A stretch of DNA of 64,000 nt, taken from positions 930,001-994,000 of the forward strand of contig NZ_AP021874.1 in the NCBI RefSeq assembly GCF_009688945.1, given 5' to 3'. The notes below the pieces were generated by a model, which saw nothing but the letters and a program-made list of their open reading frames with translations, was not told where the DNA came from and did no database searches. Below are positions 17,650-26,884 of this stretch, one piece after another; positions within the stretch are counted from its first letter, which is position 1; each line of letters starts with the position of its first letter. This DNA comes from Desulfosarcina alkanivorans (GTDB lineage: Bacteria; Desulfobacterota; Desulfobacteria; Desulfobacterales; Desulfosarcinaceae). A program made the translations under genes and the position numbers.

Positions 17650-18891
17650 ATGATCAAGAAACGATTCGACGGCTGGCTGGTACTGATCTTTATCGCCCGC
17701 ATCGCCCTTTATGCGAACTTCATGGTGTACGCCGCCTGTGTGCCGGTCCTTCTGGGCAAATGGGATATGTCGGCCACCCAGGCCGGCAGCATATCGTCCG
17801 CTTTCATGTTCGGCTACGCGGCGTCCCTGTTTGTGTTTGCCTGGCTCTCGGATCGATACGGGGCCAGGCGGCTATTCCTTTTTTCCGCAGTCCTGAGCGC
17901 CCTGTCGGCAATGGGATTCGGTTTTTTCGCCCAGTCCTACCTCACCGGCCTGGTCTTGTACGGCCTTGCCGCATCGACCCAGGGCGGCCTCTACACACCG
18001 GCAATCATACTTTTCTCGGAGCGCTATGATGCCTCGAAACGCGGCGGGGCGATGGGATACCTGATTGCCAGCACCTCCATCGGATACGCGTTTTCGCTGG
18101 TCGTCTCCGGGCTGTGCCTGGCCTGGGGCGGGTACCGCGTTGCGTTCATGGTGACCGGGTGCCTGCCCGTGGTCGGTATGCTCTTCTGCTGGCTGGCCCT
18201 GAGAACGACCCCCAACCGCACCCATGCGGGTGGCAGGCGCCCGGGCGTACCGGCTATTTTCCGGCGCAATCGCAACGTGGGCCTTTTGATCGCCGGTTAT
18301 ACCTTCCATGGCTGGGAATTGCTGGGCATGTGGACATGGACGCCGGCTTTCTTTGCCGCAGTCATCGCCGTCTCCGGCGATGGGTTCGGTGAAACGGCCC
18401 GTTTCGGGGCCTATCTCGTGGCGTCGATGCACCTCGTGGGCGCACTGGCATCGGTGTCGATGGGCCGGCTGGCGGACCTGCTGGGCCGGCGGATCGTTCT
18501 CGTCCAGGTGGCGACGGTCGGTGCCGGATTGTCGCTGGTGATCGGTTGGTTGACCTTTTTACCCGCGGGACTGCTGGTCTTTATCGGGCTGGTTTATTAT
18601 TTTTTCGCCCTCGGCGATTCACCGGTACTGTCTACCGCACTGACCGAGGCCGTGGAACCGAACTGCCTCGGATCTGTTCTGGCCATCCGGGCGCTGCTGG
18701 GTTTCGGCGCCGGCGGAATCGCTCCAATCGCATTCGGTGCGGTGCTGGATCTGACCAATGCACCGGGTACCACGCCCGATACCTGGGGGTGGGCATTCAT
18801 GGTTTTAGGGTGCGGCGGCGTTGCCGCCGCCCTCTGTGCCTCTTTTTACCGTGAATCCGGCAAAATGAGGCGGCCGATCAGAAGCCAATGA
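17650..18891 (+). CDS. Major facilitator superfamily transporter
   Basis: 413 residues with about 12 hydrophobic segments and the MFS loop motif WLSDRYGARRL between helices 2 and 3, repeated as GRLADLLGRRIV after helix 8. Inner-membrane carrier, probably for a small organic anion given the two-gene arrangement with the ketopantoate-reductase-like gene 19 bases upstream; the substrate cannot be read from sequence. No strong ribosome site, which fits translational coupling to the upstream gene. Confidence 0.88.
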   Translation: MIKKRFDGWLVLIFIARIALYANFMVYAACVPVLLGKWDMSATQAGSISSAFMFGYAASLFVFAWLSDRYGARRLFLFSAVLSALSAMGFGFFAQSYLTGLVLYGLAASTQGGLYTPAIILFSERYDASKRGGAMGYLIASTSIGYAFSLVVSGLCLAWGGYRVAFMVTGCLPVVGMLFCWLALRTTPNRTHAGGRRPGVPAIFRRNRNVGLLIAGYTFHGWELLGMWTWTPAFFAAVIAVSGDGFGETARFGAYLVASMHLVGALASVSMGRLADLLGRRIVLVQVATVGAGLSLVIGWLTFLPAGLLVFIGLVYYFFALGDSPVLSTALTEAVEPNCLGSVLAIRALLGFGAGGIAPIAFGAVLDLTNAPGTTPDTWGWAFMVLGCGGVAAALCASFYRESGKMRRPIRSQ

Positions 18892-19038
18892 ACCCGCCGG
18901 GGCAATGCAGACGGTGGCCACGCTGCCGCCGGAAGCGCAGGGAAGGGAGATTTTCCGAGCCACGGTGATCCGGACCTGTTTCCCCCGGAAGCGTCCCCGA
19001 TGGAAAACGCCGCAAGGATTTCCGATCCCATTAACTGG

Positions 19039-19066
19039 TTGACAGGTCACTAAGATTATTTATAAA
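19039..19066 (+). promoter_or_regulatory. Putative sigma-70 promoter
   Basis: TTGACA (19039) and TATAAA (19061) with 16 bases between, in an AT-rich patch of the 460-base gap 18892-19352. It would drive the LuxR-type regulator with a leader of roughly 280 bases. Apart from this promoter and leader, I see nothing else in the gap. Confidence 0.45.
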
Positions 19067-19352
19067 ATTTGTTATATTCGGTTTCCGGCAAATCCAGGGC
19101 GCTCATGGGCTAAACCATCTGCCGCTCCGCTTCCGGGGCGTGTTGCCACGACCCGCGCACAGCAAAGAGGCGAAAAAGAGACAACCTGCCCCGCTGACCT
19201 GCCACCTGCCCGCAGATCCTGCTCCTTCAGCCACCATGGCCCCAGTGCCGCCCTCACCGGCGATTCACGCGACCTTTTCATTCGACAGATCGTGTCTGCC
19301 GTCAGCAGGCCGGTCCCACGACGCATCGGTCCAACCCACCCATCGGGGCGAC

Positions 19353-20009
19353 ATGAACGACTACACCATCATTCTTGCCGACGATCATGCCATGATGCGC
19401 GAAGGCATCAGGCAGCTGATCGACACCGTTGACGGGATCAAGGTCATCGGTGAAGCCGGAGACGGGCTCAGCCTGCTGAAGCTGCTGAAAAGGAAACGAC
19501 CGGACATGGTGATTCTGGATGTCAGCATGCCGGAACTGCGCGGCATTGAAGCCACCCGTGAAATCCGTTCCCTGTATCCCGACATCGATGTGCTCATTCT
19601 GAGCATGCACAAACGGGAGGCGTTTCTTTCCAATGCGCTGGCTGCCGGTGCCAGAGGCTATCTGCTGAAAGAGGATTCGGGCAATGAACTGCTTCAGGCC
19701 ATCGACCGGATCCGAAAAGGCCAGACCTACCTGTCAAGAAAACTGGCCAATGAATTTCCCTCGGCGATCATCTCCATCTGCCGGGGAGAGCACCAGCCCG
19801 ATGCCGAACCCCTCACCCACCGTGAACGCCAGGTGCTGAAACTGATCGCCGAAGGGAACACCGACCGTCAGATCAGCGACCGCCTGTGCATCAGCGTTCG
19901 TACGGCCCATCGACACCATGCCAACATCCGGGCCAAACTCAATCTTAAACGCACCGCGGATCTGGTGCGATATGCCATCGCACAGGGATATATCGTCAGC
20001 CATCCCTGA
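19353..20009 (+). CDS. NarL/FixJ-type response regulator
   Basis: 218 residues from ATG 19353. Receiver domain with acidic pocket (ILADDH), phospho-acceptor Asp56 in VILDVSMP and Lys in YLLKED; C-terminal LuxR/GerE helix-turn-helix LTHRERQVLKLIAEGNTDRQISDRL. It should bind DNA when phosphorylated. The PAS/HisKA_3 kinase at 21664 is of the type that normally pairs with NarL-like regulators and is the likely partner. An upstream in-frame extension to 19140 has no ribosome site and poor coding character. Confidence 0.93.
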   Translation: MNDYTIILADDHAMMREGIRQLIDTVDGIKVIGEAGDGLSLLKLLKRKRPDMVILDVSMPELRGIEATREIRSLYPDIDVLILSMHKREAFLSNALAAGARGYLLKEDSGNELLQAIDRIRKGQTYLSRKLANEFPSAIISICRGEHQPDAEPLTHRERQVLKLIAEGNTDRQISDRLCISVRTAHRHHANIRAKLNLKRTADLVRYAIAQGYIVSHP

Positions 20010-20380
20010 TCCGCCCGAGGCACCGCCGCCGTGGGTAAATTTACCCATGCACGACGGAATAATTGGTCAGTTTTGCGAATTGTCCCCCCGACGCCATCTG
20101 CCGTATACGGTATCCCAGTCATCACGCCTCTCTCGAAATGTTGCGCCCTCTGAACGCACCTGTAGAAAAAAAGAGTTCTTTTCAGGGACTGAAGACGTTG
20201 CCGGACGTTCAACCAGCGGCAACCCATGCAGACAACCCGAACCGCCTGATGGGGCCATTGGGATGGCGAGCCCGATTCTTACCGACGATCATCAGGCCCT
20301 GGCACAGCGATGACGGCAGGAAACCCCCGGGAAAGCCTAACGGCCCCGGAATGCGAACCCGGCGCCAAAGGAGGAGTCCA
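20010..20380. other. Intergenic region with a 16-base palindrome
   Basis: No gene recognised. TGGGTAAATTTACCCA (20032-20047) is a perfect palindrome 22 bases after the response-regulator stop and could be an operator. AAAGGAGGAG at 20367 is the ribosome site of the next gene. Confidence 0.4.
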
Positions 20381-20929
20381 ATGCCAGCGGCTCAATCCCG
20401 ATCACCGCTTATCCCCGAAACCGTTCAGACCGGTCCCGCCGGCCACCCCGACATCCCCATGGGCTGGCCGGCGATGAACAGCGTCGCCCATCGAATCCTG
20501 ATCGTGGACGACGATCCCTGCATCCTGCAGGTCGTGGAAAAAATGGTGCAGCACCTGGGGTGTCGTACCACCGCCGTGGCCACGGCGAAAAAGGCCCTGC
20601 GCGTGTTAAGCGAAAGCTTCCACGATGTGGTCCTGACCGACTACGGCATGCCGTGGATGGACGGCTGCCAGCTGGCGGCACGGGTAAAAACCGCACATCC
20701 CGGCATCCGGGTCATCATCATGACCGGCCATTGTGAAGCCGAAATCACCGACCGCCTGGAACGCCCCGGCCTCGTGGACGGCCTGCTGTTGAAACCCTTC
20801 AACCTGGACGCCCTTAGAAAAAAAATAGAAACCGCCATTACGATGGAATCAAGGAGCGTAAAAATGGGTATTCGCAGGAGGTCTCTGAAAAACAAACCGG
20901 TGGGCAAGGCCACCTTGGCGGCATCATGA
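20381..20929 (+). CDS. Single-domain response regulator (receiver protein)
   Basis: 182 residues from ATG 20381 with AAAGGAGGAG upstream. After a 35-residue Pro-rich lead-in comes one receiver domain: VDDD, phospho-acceptor Asp87 in VVLTDYGMP, and the conserved Thr (IIMTGH) and Lys (LLLKPF). The basic tail (RRRSLKNKP) is not an output domain. Its stop overlaps the start of the PilZ gene (ATGA), so the two are translated together. It may be an intermediate in the phosphorelay with the kinase at 21664. Confidence 0.88.
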   Translation: MPAAQSRSPLIPETVQTGPAGHPDIPMGWPAMNSVAHRILIVDDDPCILQVVEKMVQHLGCRTTAVATAKKALRVLSESFHDVVLTDYGMPWMDGCQLAARVKTAHPGIRVIIMTGHCEAEITDRLERPGLVDGLLLKPFNLDALRKKIETAITMESRSVKMGIRRRSLKNKPVGKATLAAS

Positions 20930-21264
20930 ACACACGGGGGGGAAAGGAACTCATCCGGCGGATCGAACCGCGTATACCCACTGCGGTGCCGGTCAACTGC
21001 CGGCCATTTGCAAGCAGCCATACCGGCCGGTCATCACATGGCGTCATGCGGAACTTTTCAGGCGGCGGACTGTATATCGAAACCTGCAGAGCGGTCAGGG
21101 CGGGGACCACCCTTATCGTCCGCATCATTCACTTTCCCTGCGGATGGACAGACAGCCTTCCCGAACACGGGCCGCGGACCATCTGCCTTGCGGAAGTCAA
21201 ATGGCAGAAACAACTTCCCGGCGGACCTGTCCCCCGATACGGCATCGGGCTGCGGCATTGGTGA
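20926..21264 (+). CDS. PilZ-domain protein (c-di-GMP receptor candidate)
   Basis: 112 residues. RRIEPR near residue 11 and NFSGGGLYIET near residue 43 match the RxxxR and (D/N)xSxxG motifs by which PilZ domains bind cyclic di-GMP. Overlaps the preceding receiver gene by four bases, so a link between phosphorelay input and c-di-GMP output, for example motility or surface behaviour, is a fair inference. Small and cytoplasmic. Confidence 0.85.
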   Translation: MNTRGGKELIRRIEPRIPTAVPVNCRPFASSHTGRSSHGVMRNFSGGGLYIETCRAVRAGTTLIVRIIHFPCGWTDSLPEHGPRTICLAEVKWQKQLPGGPVPRYGIGLRHW

Positions 21265-21663
21265 AATGAAATGGGGGCGGGAAGCGCCGGCCGCGATGGC
21301 CGTTGACGGCCTGCCGGGGCGATTCATGCCAGCCGCCGGGGGAGGGGAGGACTGGATCAGGTCCGTTGTCGTCCGGCGCATGGCGTCCTTCCGGGGGGCC
21401 GGCCTCCGTTCCCTCCAGGGCAGCCGATTGTGATCCGGGCGAAGATGTGTTATTTTTTTCACATTGCATCGCTTCCCGCCCCTGACAGCGCGCACCGGCT
21501 TCCAACCGGACCCGCAGCCATCTCTGCCTGTTTCTGAACGTCCGTTCGCAACCCGGGAACCGTCGATCCGGCAGCCTCGGCGCCGGAGGACACCGCATAT
21601 CCGCCATAACAGATACTGCCTGCAGGGCCGCTTTTCAGGACGGGGCAATCGACGAGGGTTTCA
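21265..21663. other. Intergenic region, nothing recognised
   Basis: About 400 GC-rich bases between the PilZ gene and the histidine kinase. Open frames on both strands look like GC-driven noise. No terminator or promoter is convincing. Confidence 0.45.
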
Positions 21664-23616
21664 ATGAGCACGCATCTACCCGATAACAGATGGCCGCAGC
21701 CGTCCCCATCGCCTGCCGGTAAATTGCAGGCCCGCATCAACAGGTTGACGCGGGAAATCGATCGGCTGAAACAATCCGAGCAGGATCTGAGGGAGAAAAG
21801 CGATTTCTTGAACACCCTTCTGGAAACCATATCCAACCCGGTTTTCTACAAGGATGTGAACGGCAGGTACACGGGCTGCAACCGGGCATTCGAAGACTTT
21901 ATCGGCCGTCCGCGCACTGACATCATCGGCAAGACCGTCTACGACCTGGCACCGGAAGACAACGCCAACCGGTACCATGAAAAAGACGCGGAACTGTTCC
22001 AACGACCCGGCACGCAGCGTTACGAATGGCGGGTCAGAAGGTACGACGGGGATTTGAGAGACGTCATTTTTGAAAAGGCCGCCATCATGGATGCCGGTGA
22101 CAATGTGATCGGTCTGGTGGGCGTCATTTCGGACATCACCGAACACAAAAGGGCGGAAGAGGCGCTTCAGGAACGTGAAGCGACCCTGCAGGCCATTCTC
22201 TCCGCGTCTCCGGTGGGCATCTTTCTGGCGCACAACCGCATATTGGGCTGGACCAACCAGGCCATGAACCGGATCTGGGGATATGAGGACGGTTCCCTGC
22301 TCGGCAAAAGCACCCGCATCCTCTATCCGGATGACGATGAATATGAACGTGTCGGCCATCGGTTCTATTCCGAGATCGAAAACTTTGGGCTCGCCAGCAT
22401 TGAAACCCGCTGGGTGACGCGGCAAAACGAGCAGATTCACTGCTACCTTCAAGGATGCCCCCTGGATCCGGCGGACCCGACCAGGGGCGTGATCGTCGTG
22501 GCGATCGACATTACCGAGCGGAAGCGGATCGAGGAGCAGGTCAAGCAGCTCAAAGAAAAGTACGAAGACCTCTACCACAATGCACCGACGATGTACCTGT
22601 CCCTGGACCCCCGGGGAATCATTGTCGAGTGCAACAATACCATCCTGGACACCCTCGGATACGCCAGAGACGCGTTTATGGGAAGGCCCATGGCCGAGTT
22701 TCTGACCGAAACGTCCGTGGCCAAAATGAAGGAAGACTTTCGGATCCTGCTCGATAGAGGAAAACTGATGGGTGTCGATCGTCAGCTGGTTGCCAGGGAC
22801 GGGCTCATCATTGATGTCATCCTGAGCGTTACCATGGAATACGATGGGCGGGGCAACCCCAAAAAATCGCGTGCGGTCTTTGAGGATATTTCCAAACGCA
22901 AACGGGCCGAGGGGCTCGTTCACAATCTGACCCAGATGCTGATGCAGGCCCAGGAGCATGAACGCAAAATGATTTCATATGAGCTTCACGACTGCATCGC
23001 ACAGAACCTTTCCCTTCTGAAGATCAATTATGATACGATTTTCAGCCATCAGCCGGCCATATCAGGCCCCATGAAATCGAAAATGGAAACCCATTCCAGG
23101 CTGATCGAACAGACCATTCAAACGGTCCGCGACCTGTCCTACGGGCTGAGTCCTCCCGGTATCGATGAAATCGGAATCGTCAGCACCCTGTCCCATTACT
23201 GCGAGGAGTTTTCCAGGAAATCAGGGCTGGCCATCCAATTTTTTCCGGTGGATATGGAGGGGGTCAAACCGGATCAGAAGACAACGATCAATTTATATCG
23301 CATTGTCCAGGAGAGCCTCAACAATGCCTGGAAACATGCAGGCGCCCGTCATATCACGGTTCAACTGACTGCCGCCGCCCCCGATATCCGGTTGCAGATC
23401 GAAGACGATGGGCACGGTTTCGACGTGCCGTCACGGGAGCACGCGCTGGCGGGAGAACAGCGAATGGGGCTTCGAATCATGCGGGAGCGGACCAGCCTCC
23501 TCAACGGCAGATTAGAGATTCGGTCTGATCCGGCCCGAGGCACCCGGATTTCGGTGACATGCCCCCTGGTTGAAACCCGCGGCAGGCGCGGAAAAAGCGG
23601 GCACGAGTGCCGATGA
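21664..23616 (+). CDS. PAS-domain sensor histidine kinase (HisKA_3/NarX-like)
   Basis: 650 residues, no membrane segment. After an N-terminal coiled coil come three PAS domains (about 40-165, 175-295, 300-420). The HisKA_3 dimerisation domain has SYELHDCIAQNLSLLKIN with phospho-acceptor His442, and a C-terminal HATPase domain has EDDGHGFDV and GLRIMRERTSLL. It is a cytoplasmic redox or ligand sensor whose kinase class pairs with NarL-type regulators, so the regulator at 19353 is the probable partner. Confidence 0.93.
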   Translation: MSTHLPDNRWPQPSPSPAGKLQARINRLTREIDRLKQSEQDLREKSDFLNTLLETISNPVFYKDVNGRYTGCNRAFEDFIGRPRTDIIGKTVYDLAPEDNANRYHEKDAELFQRPGTQRYEWRVRRYDGDLRDVIFEKAAIMDAGDNVIGLVGVISDITEHKRAEEALQEREATLQAILSASPVGIFLAHNRILGWTNQAMNRIWGYEDGSLLGKSTRILYPDDDEYERVGHRFYSEIENFGLASIETRWVTRQNEQIHCYLQGCPLDPADPTRGVIVVAIDITERKRIEEQVKQLKEKYEDLYHNAPTMYLSLDPRGIIVECNNTILDTLGYARDAFMGRPMAEFLTETSVAKMKEDFRILLDRGKLMGVDRQLVARDGLIIDVILSVTMEYDGRGNPKKSRAVFEDISKRKRAEGLVHNLTQMLMQAQEHERKMISYELHDCIAQNLSLLKINYDTIFSHQPAISGPMKSKMETHSRLIEQTIQTVRDLSYGLSPPGIDEIGIVSTLSHYCEEFSRKSGLAIQFFPVDMEGVKPDQKTTINLYRIVQESLNNAWKHAGARHITVQLTAAAPDIRLQIEDDGHGFDVPSREHALAGEQRMGLRIMRERTSLLNGRLEIRSDPARGTRISVTCPLVETRGRRGKSGHECR

Positions 23617-23787
23617 CCGCCCGGCGGCGGATCGCCGGGAATTTCATCAGGCCGCCGCATTCCAACCCAATTCCGGGCGTTTCCGGCCGGGTCAGAAAAA
23701 CCTTGATAATCCCGGGAAAAAGAGGTTTCCTGACGCCTGTGATTCCTGTCTGTCACCTGTCCGGGCCAGCCAACGGAACCTGTTCAA

Positions 23788-24216
23788 ATGACCAAAGGGC
23801 TTATCTATTCCATCGCCGCGATACTCTACGTGCTTTTCCCGCGCGATCTGGTGCCGGACTTTCTGGCCGGATGGGGCTGGATCGATGATCTGATCGTGCT
23901 GTTCCTGCTCTGGCGGTTTTACCGGGGGCAGAGGCAGTTGCGGCCGTCCGGGAGCCGCTTTGATCCAGGCCGGAAAACGGCCGACGGGCGGCAATCCCGG
24001 GCCGCCGGAACAGAGGAGCGCGGCAGCCGGGATCCCTACAGGGTGCTGGAGATCGCGCCGGGCGCCTCCAGGGAAGCGATCCGGGCCGCCTACCGCCGTC
24101 TCGCCGCCCAATACCACCCGGACAAGGTCCAGCACCTGGGCAAAGAACTCCGGGCCCTGGCCGAAAAACGATTCAGGGAAATCCAGCAGGCGTATGATCA
24201 ACTGACGGGACGGTGA
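23788..24216 (+). CDS. DUF1232 (YkvA-like) and J-domain fusion protein
   Basis: 142 residues. Residues 1-50 form a short membrane-associated DUF1232/YkvA-like segment (IYSIAAILYVLFPRDLVPDFLAG...DDLIVL). Residues about 80-142 are a J-domain with the hallmark HPD (AAQYHPDKVQ), which stimulates Hsp70 ATPase. It is thus a membrane-tethered co-chaperone. There is a second J-domain gene at 46874 and an Hsp70 homologue at 56982, but no direct link is shown. Confidence 0.85.
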   Translation: MTKGLIYSIAAILYVLFPRDLVPDFLAGWGWIDDLIVLFLLWRFYRGQRQLRPSGSRFDPGRKTADGRQSRAAGTEERGSRDPYRVLEIAPGASREAIRAAYRRLAAQYHPDKVQHLGKELRALAEKRFREIQQAYDQLTGR

Positions 24217-24292
24217 CGCCCCCCCCGGGGAAAACGGGCGGCCGGCGTAAGTTGGCCCGGCCCAGGAAGGGAGCGGTGAACAGGGTGCCAGG

Positions 24293-24883
24293 ATGAAAAT
24301 TATCGATTCAACCGTTGTCGTCAAAAGCAAATTCGTCACCATGGTTGCGGTGGATTACGAAGACCGAAAGGGCAATCGCAAGCGCTGGCACATGGTCAGC
24401 CGGGAGGCGTCGCCCAAATGCATTACCGGCAGGATCGAGCGCCCCGATGCGGCCGTCATCGTACCGTACCACCGGCAGGCGGACAGGCTGGTGGTGATCA
24501 GGGAGTTCCGTGTCCCCGTGGGCGGCTACCAGTACGGTTTTCCTGCCGGGCTTCTGGATCCGGGCGAAGCCCTGGCTGACGCCGCCGGCAGGGAGCTGCA
24601 CGAGGAGACCGGGCTGGACCTGGTGCGCGTCTACCGCCACAGCCCTGCCATTTTTTCCTCAGCGGGAATTACCGACGAGGCCGTTGCGGTGATCTATGCC
24701 GAAGTCGCGGGAACCCCGAGCGTCCACGGCAACGGGGATTCGGAGGACATCCGGGTCTTCATGATGGACCGGGACCTGTTGCGTGGCCTGCTGACGCGCA
24801 CGGACATTGTTTTCGGCGCACGGGCCTGGCTGGTCATGGACGCCTACGTGCGCCTGGGCAGCGGCTATCTGACCGACAGCTGA
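24293..24883 (+). CDS. NUDIX hydrolase, ADP-ribose pyrophosphatase-like
   Basis: 196 residues. The Nudix box is complete from Gly in GLLDPGEAL to REL..EETGL (about residues 86-108). The preceding VVIREFRVPVGGYQYGFPAG is typical of ADP-ribose/nucleoside-diphosphate-sugar pyrophosphatases. It should split an NDP-linked compound into two phosphates using magnesium. Transcribed with the J-domain gene upstream (76-base gap) or alone. Confidence 0.88.
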   Translation: MKIIDSTVVVKSKFVTMVAVDYEDRKGNRKRWHMVSREASPKCITGRIERPDAAVIVPYHRQADRLVVIREFRVPVGGYQYGFPAGLLDPGEALADAAGRELHEETGLDLVRVYRHSPAIFSSAGITDEAVAVIYAEVAGTPSVHGNGDSEDIRVFMMDRDLLRGLLTRTDIVFGARAWLVMDAYVRLGSGYLTDS

Positions 24884-24903
24884 ACCCTGTAGCGCGTCCG
24901 ACG

Positions 24904-24937
24904 CGCTGACGCTGCCGGGGCGGCAGCCGTGTCAGCG
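24904..24937. terminator. Large hairpin, possible terminator
   Basis: CGCTGAC (24904) pairs with GTCAGCG (24931), enclosing GCTGCC/GGCAGC; directly before it AGCGCGTC/GACGCGCT forms a second stem. There is no T-run, so termination is uncertain. Confidence 0.3.
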
Positions 24938-24994
24938 CCGCGGCCATGATCGGACGCACGGCGCCAATCCAGAGGCAATCAGGAGCCAGACGCC

Positions 24995-25492
24995 ATGATG
25001 CTTGCCGTCGACGTCCACTACCGGAAGGACCACGCCCATGTTGCCGGCATCCTGTATGGCAGCTGGTCTTCGCCGCATCCTGTCAGGATCTGCTGCAGCG
25101 AGGTGAAAAGGGTTCGGGAATACGTGCCGGGGCAATTCTACAGGCGGGAGCTTCCCTGCATTCTCACGCTTGTCCGCGACCACGGGTTGTCGCCCGGCAC
25201 GATCGTCATCGACGGGTATGTTTACCTCGACGGCGTGGCAACGCCCGGGCTGGGCAAACACCTCTACGATGCCCTGAAGGGTGCGGCCGTGGTGGTGGGC
25301 GTCGCCAAAAACAGGCTGCCCGGTGTCGGCCGCGGCCATGAAATCCTGCGCGGCGGCAGTTCCCGGCCGCTTTACGTCACGGCCGCCGGCATGAAACTGG
25401 CGCGTGCCCGGGCACACATCGTGTCCATGCACGGCAGCCACCGGATTCCAACCCTGCTCAAAGCGGCCGACCGGGCCTGCCGGCGGCGGTGA
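24995..25492 (+). CDS. Endonuclease V-like protein
   Basis: 165 residues, shorter than E. coli EndoV (about 220). The catalytic acidic residues appear as Asp6 (LAVDVHY), Glu52 (FYRRELPCI) and Asp73 (VIDGYVYLD), followed by PGLGKHLYD and VVGVAKN as in EndoV. Spacing of the last two (21 residues) equals that in the family. EndoV nicks DNA or RNA next to deaminated bases such as inosine. The shortened ends are unusual, but all catalytic positions are there, so it may well be active. Confidence 0.82.
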   Translation: MMLAVDVHYRKDHAHVAGILYGSWSSPHPVRICCSEVKRVREYVPGQFYRRELPCILTLVRDHGLSPGTIVIDGYVYLDGVATPGLGKHLYDALKGAAVVVGVAKNRLPGVGRGHEILRGGSSRPLYVTAAGMKLARARAHIVSMHGSHRIPTLLKAADRACRRR

Positions 25493-25722
25493 CCGGCGGT
25501 CCCGGCAATCACCGCCGGCCCGCGGCGAATGCGGCCCGGGGCCGCGGGCGAAAGGCTGATGAGCGGCGGCTGTGCTTAAATGAAGCCGGGCTGGGACCGG
25601 GCTGGCTTCAAACCGCAGGCCGGGCGTTATGGACAACGGCGGGCCGGTCTCGATCACCCTCGCCAAACGGGGTTGGCTGGATGGTCGACGGCAACGGCCG
25701 ATATGAAATGGAGGCGATTTCG

Positions 25723-26343
25723 ATGCTCGAATCGACGCAACCATCGCTCCTGATCGTAGAGACACGCTCACGTTCCGACATCGTTGTGGGGGCGCCCCAT
25801 CACGCCCCGGCCGGCACACCCGGTCTGCCCTGTCCCGAGCACAGCGACTCGGACGAAAATACCGGATTCATCGGCCGCCGACTGGCCGAACAGCTCGACT
25901 GCTGCGGCGTCATCGCCTGCAATGCCACCATCGACCCGAATAAACACCGGTCCAGCGACTACAGCCTGCAGATTGCGACATGGCGCCCCCGGGTGCTGGT
26001 TGAAATCCACGGTCACGGTAAGATCAGGTCGCCCTACGACGTCGAGATCTCCTGCGGCTCAGCCGAATTCACCACCTGGTCCGAGCGGCTGGCCGCCGGT
26101 ATCCGCCGGAGAATCTCAGCGGACCCCGAACTGGCCGATCTGACCGTCTGCGGCCGTTTCAGCGACATCTATTTCAGGGCGACCAGGACGCTGACGATTA
26201 CCGATACCCGATGGCTGGCCTACCACATCGAGCTGTCGTCACGGCTGAGAAAGCCCGTCACCGGGCGCACCGGACCGCCCACCGGGCCGGCCTACCGGTT
26301 CATCGGGTACCTGGCCGCCGCTCTGTCTGAAGAACACGGATAG
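25723..26343 (+). CDS. N-formylglutamate amidohydrolase-like protein
   Basis: 206 residues from ATG 25723, with GGAGG 8 bases upstream. The motifs VVGAPHHAPAG, CPEHSDSDENTGF, NATIDPNKHRSSDY and VLVEIHGHG are arranged as in the FGase family, with His and Glu metal ligands. FGases release formate from N-formylglutamate in histidine breakdown, but no hut genes are near, so the substrate may differ. Upstream in-frame codons to 25489 lack a ribosome site. Confidence 0.7.
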   Translation: MLESTQPSLLIVETRSRSDIVVGAPHHAPAGTPGLPCPEHSDSDENTGFIGRRLAEQLDCCGVIACNATIDPNKHRSSDYSLQIATWRPRVLVEIHGHGKIRSPYDVEISCGSAEFTTWSERLAAGIRRRISADPELADLTVCGRFSDIYFRATRTLTITDTRWLAYHIELSSRLRKPVTGRTGPPTGPAYRFIGYLAAALSEEHG

Positions 26344-26884
26344 ATGAAAACGACCTCAAGGGGGGCTGAAGACCTTCCGTGCGAAACGCATGACGGATAC
26401 GGTTCTTCGCACCCATACAGGCACCGCAAGCGTGTAATTTCAACCTCTTGAACCTTCCGATGTTCCGCGACGCGGGTGTGCACACCGGACCGTACTGTCC
26501 GTCCGGCATGCTGCATATTCCCGGCTGGCATCAAAGCACTCAGCGCAGGCCAGTTCCCATGCCGTCTGCATATCAAACGCATCGAGCCAGGGTAAAATGC
26601 GAAACGAGAGCCCAAAAGCAAACCGGGATCCCAGGGGGGCGCAGAACCTTGCGTGTTACTATGTAAGCCGAACATCCGGCGGCGTCCCCGGAAGGCGTCG
26701 CACCAGACATCCCGAAAACTGTCACAGTGGTTCCCCGGCTTTCAATATACGGGAGCGACTCGAAAGGTTTTCCTGATCGTGAATCGATTTTTTTCACTTG
26801 CTTGAATTTCGCTGATTCGGTCCATAGGTTAACCCATGGAGAGACGCCCATCGAATCAACCTTATCCAAACAGGAGGAGGGCAG
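26344..26884. other. 541-base non-coding region, possible relic of a group II intron or other structured RNA
   Basis: No convincing gene. On the minus strand 26408-26368 reads GAAGAACCGTATCCG...GGTCTTC, a three-tier hairpin (GAAGA.CC/GG.TCTTC, TCCG/CGGA, TGCG/CGCA) followed by a C-rich stretch. It recalls domain V of group II introns in outline. No reverse transcriptase is present. GGAGGAGGG at 26874 serves the next gene. Confidence 0.3.

Noticed and set aside
26292..26675. 127-codon minus-strand frame over the 26.4 kb gap
   Set aside because: Overlaps the end of a plus-strand gene and the hairpin; reads like translated non-coding RNA.
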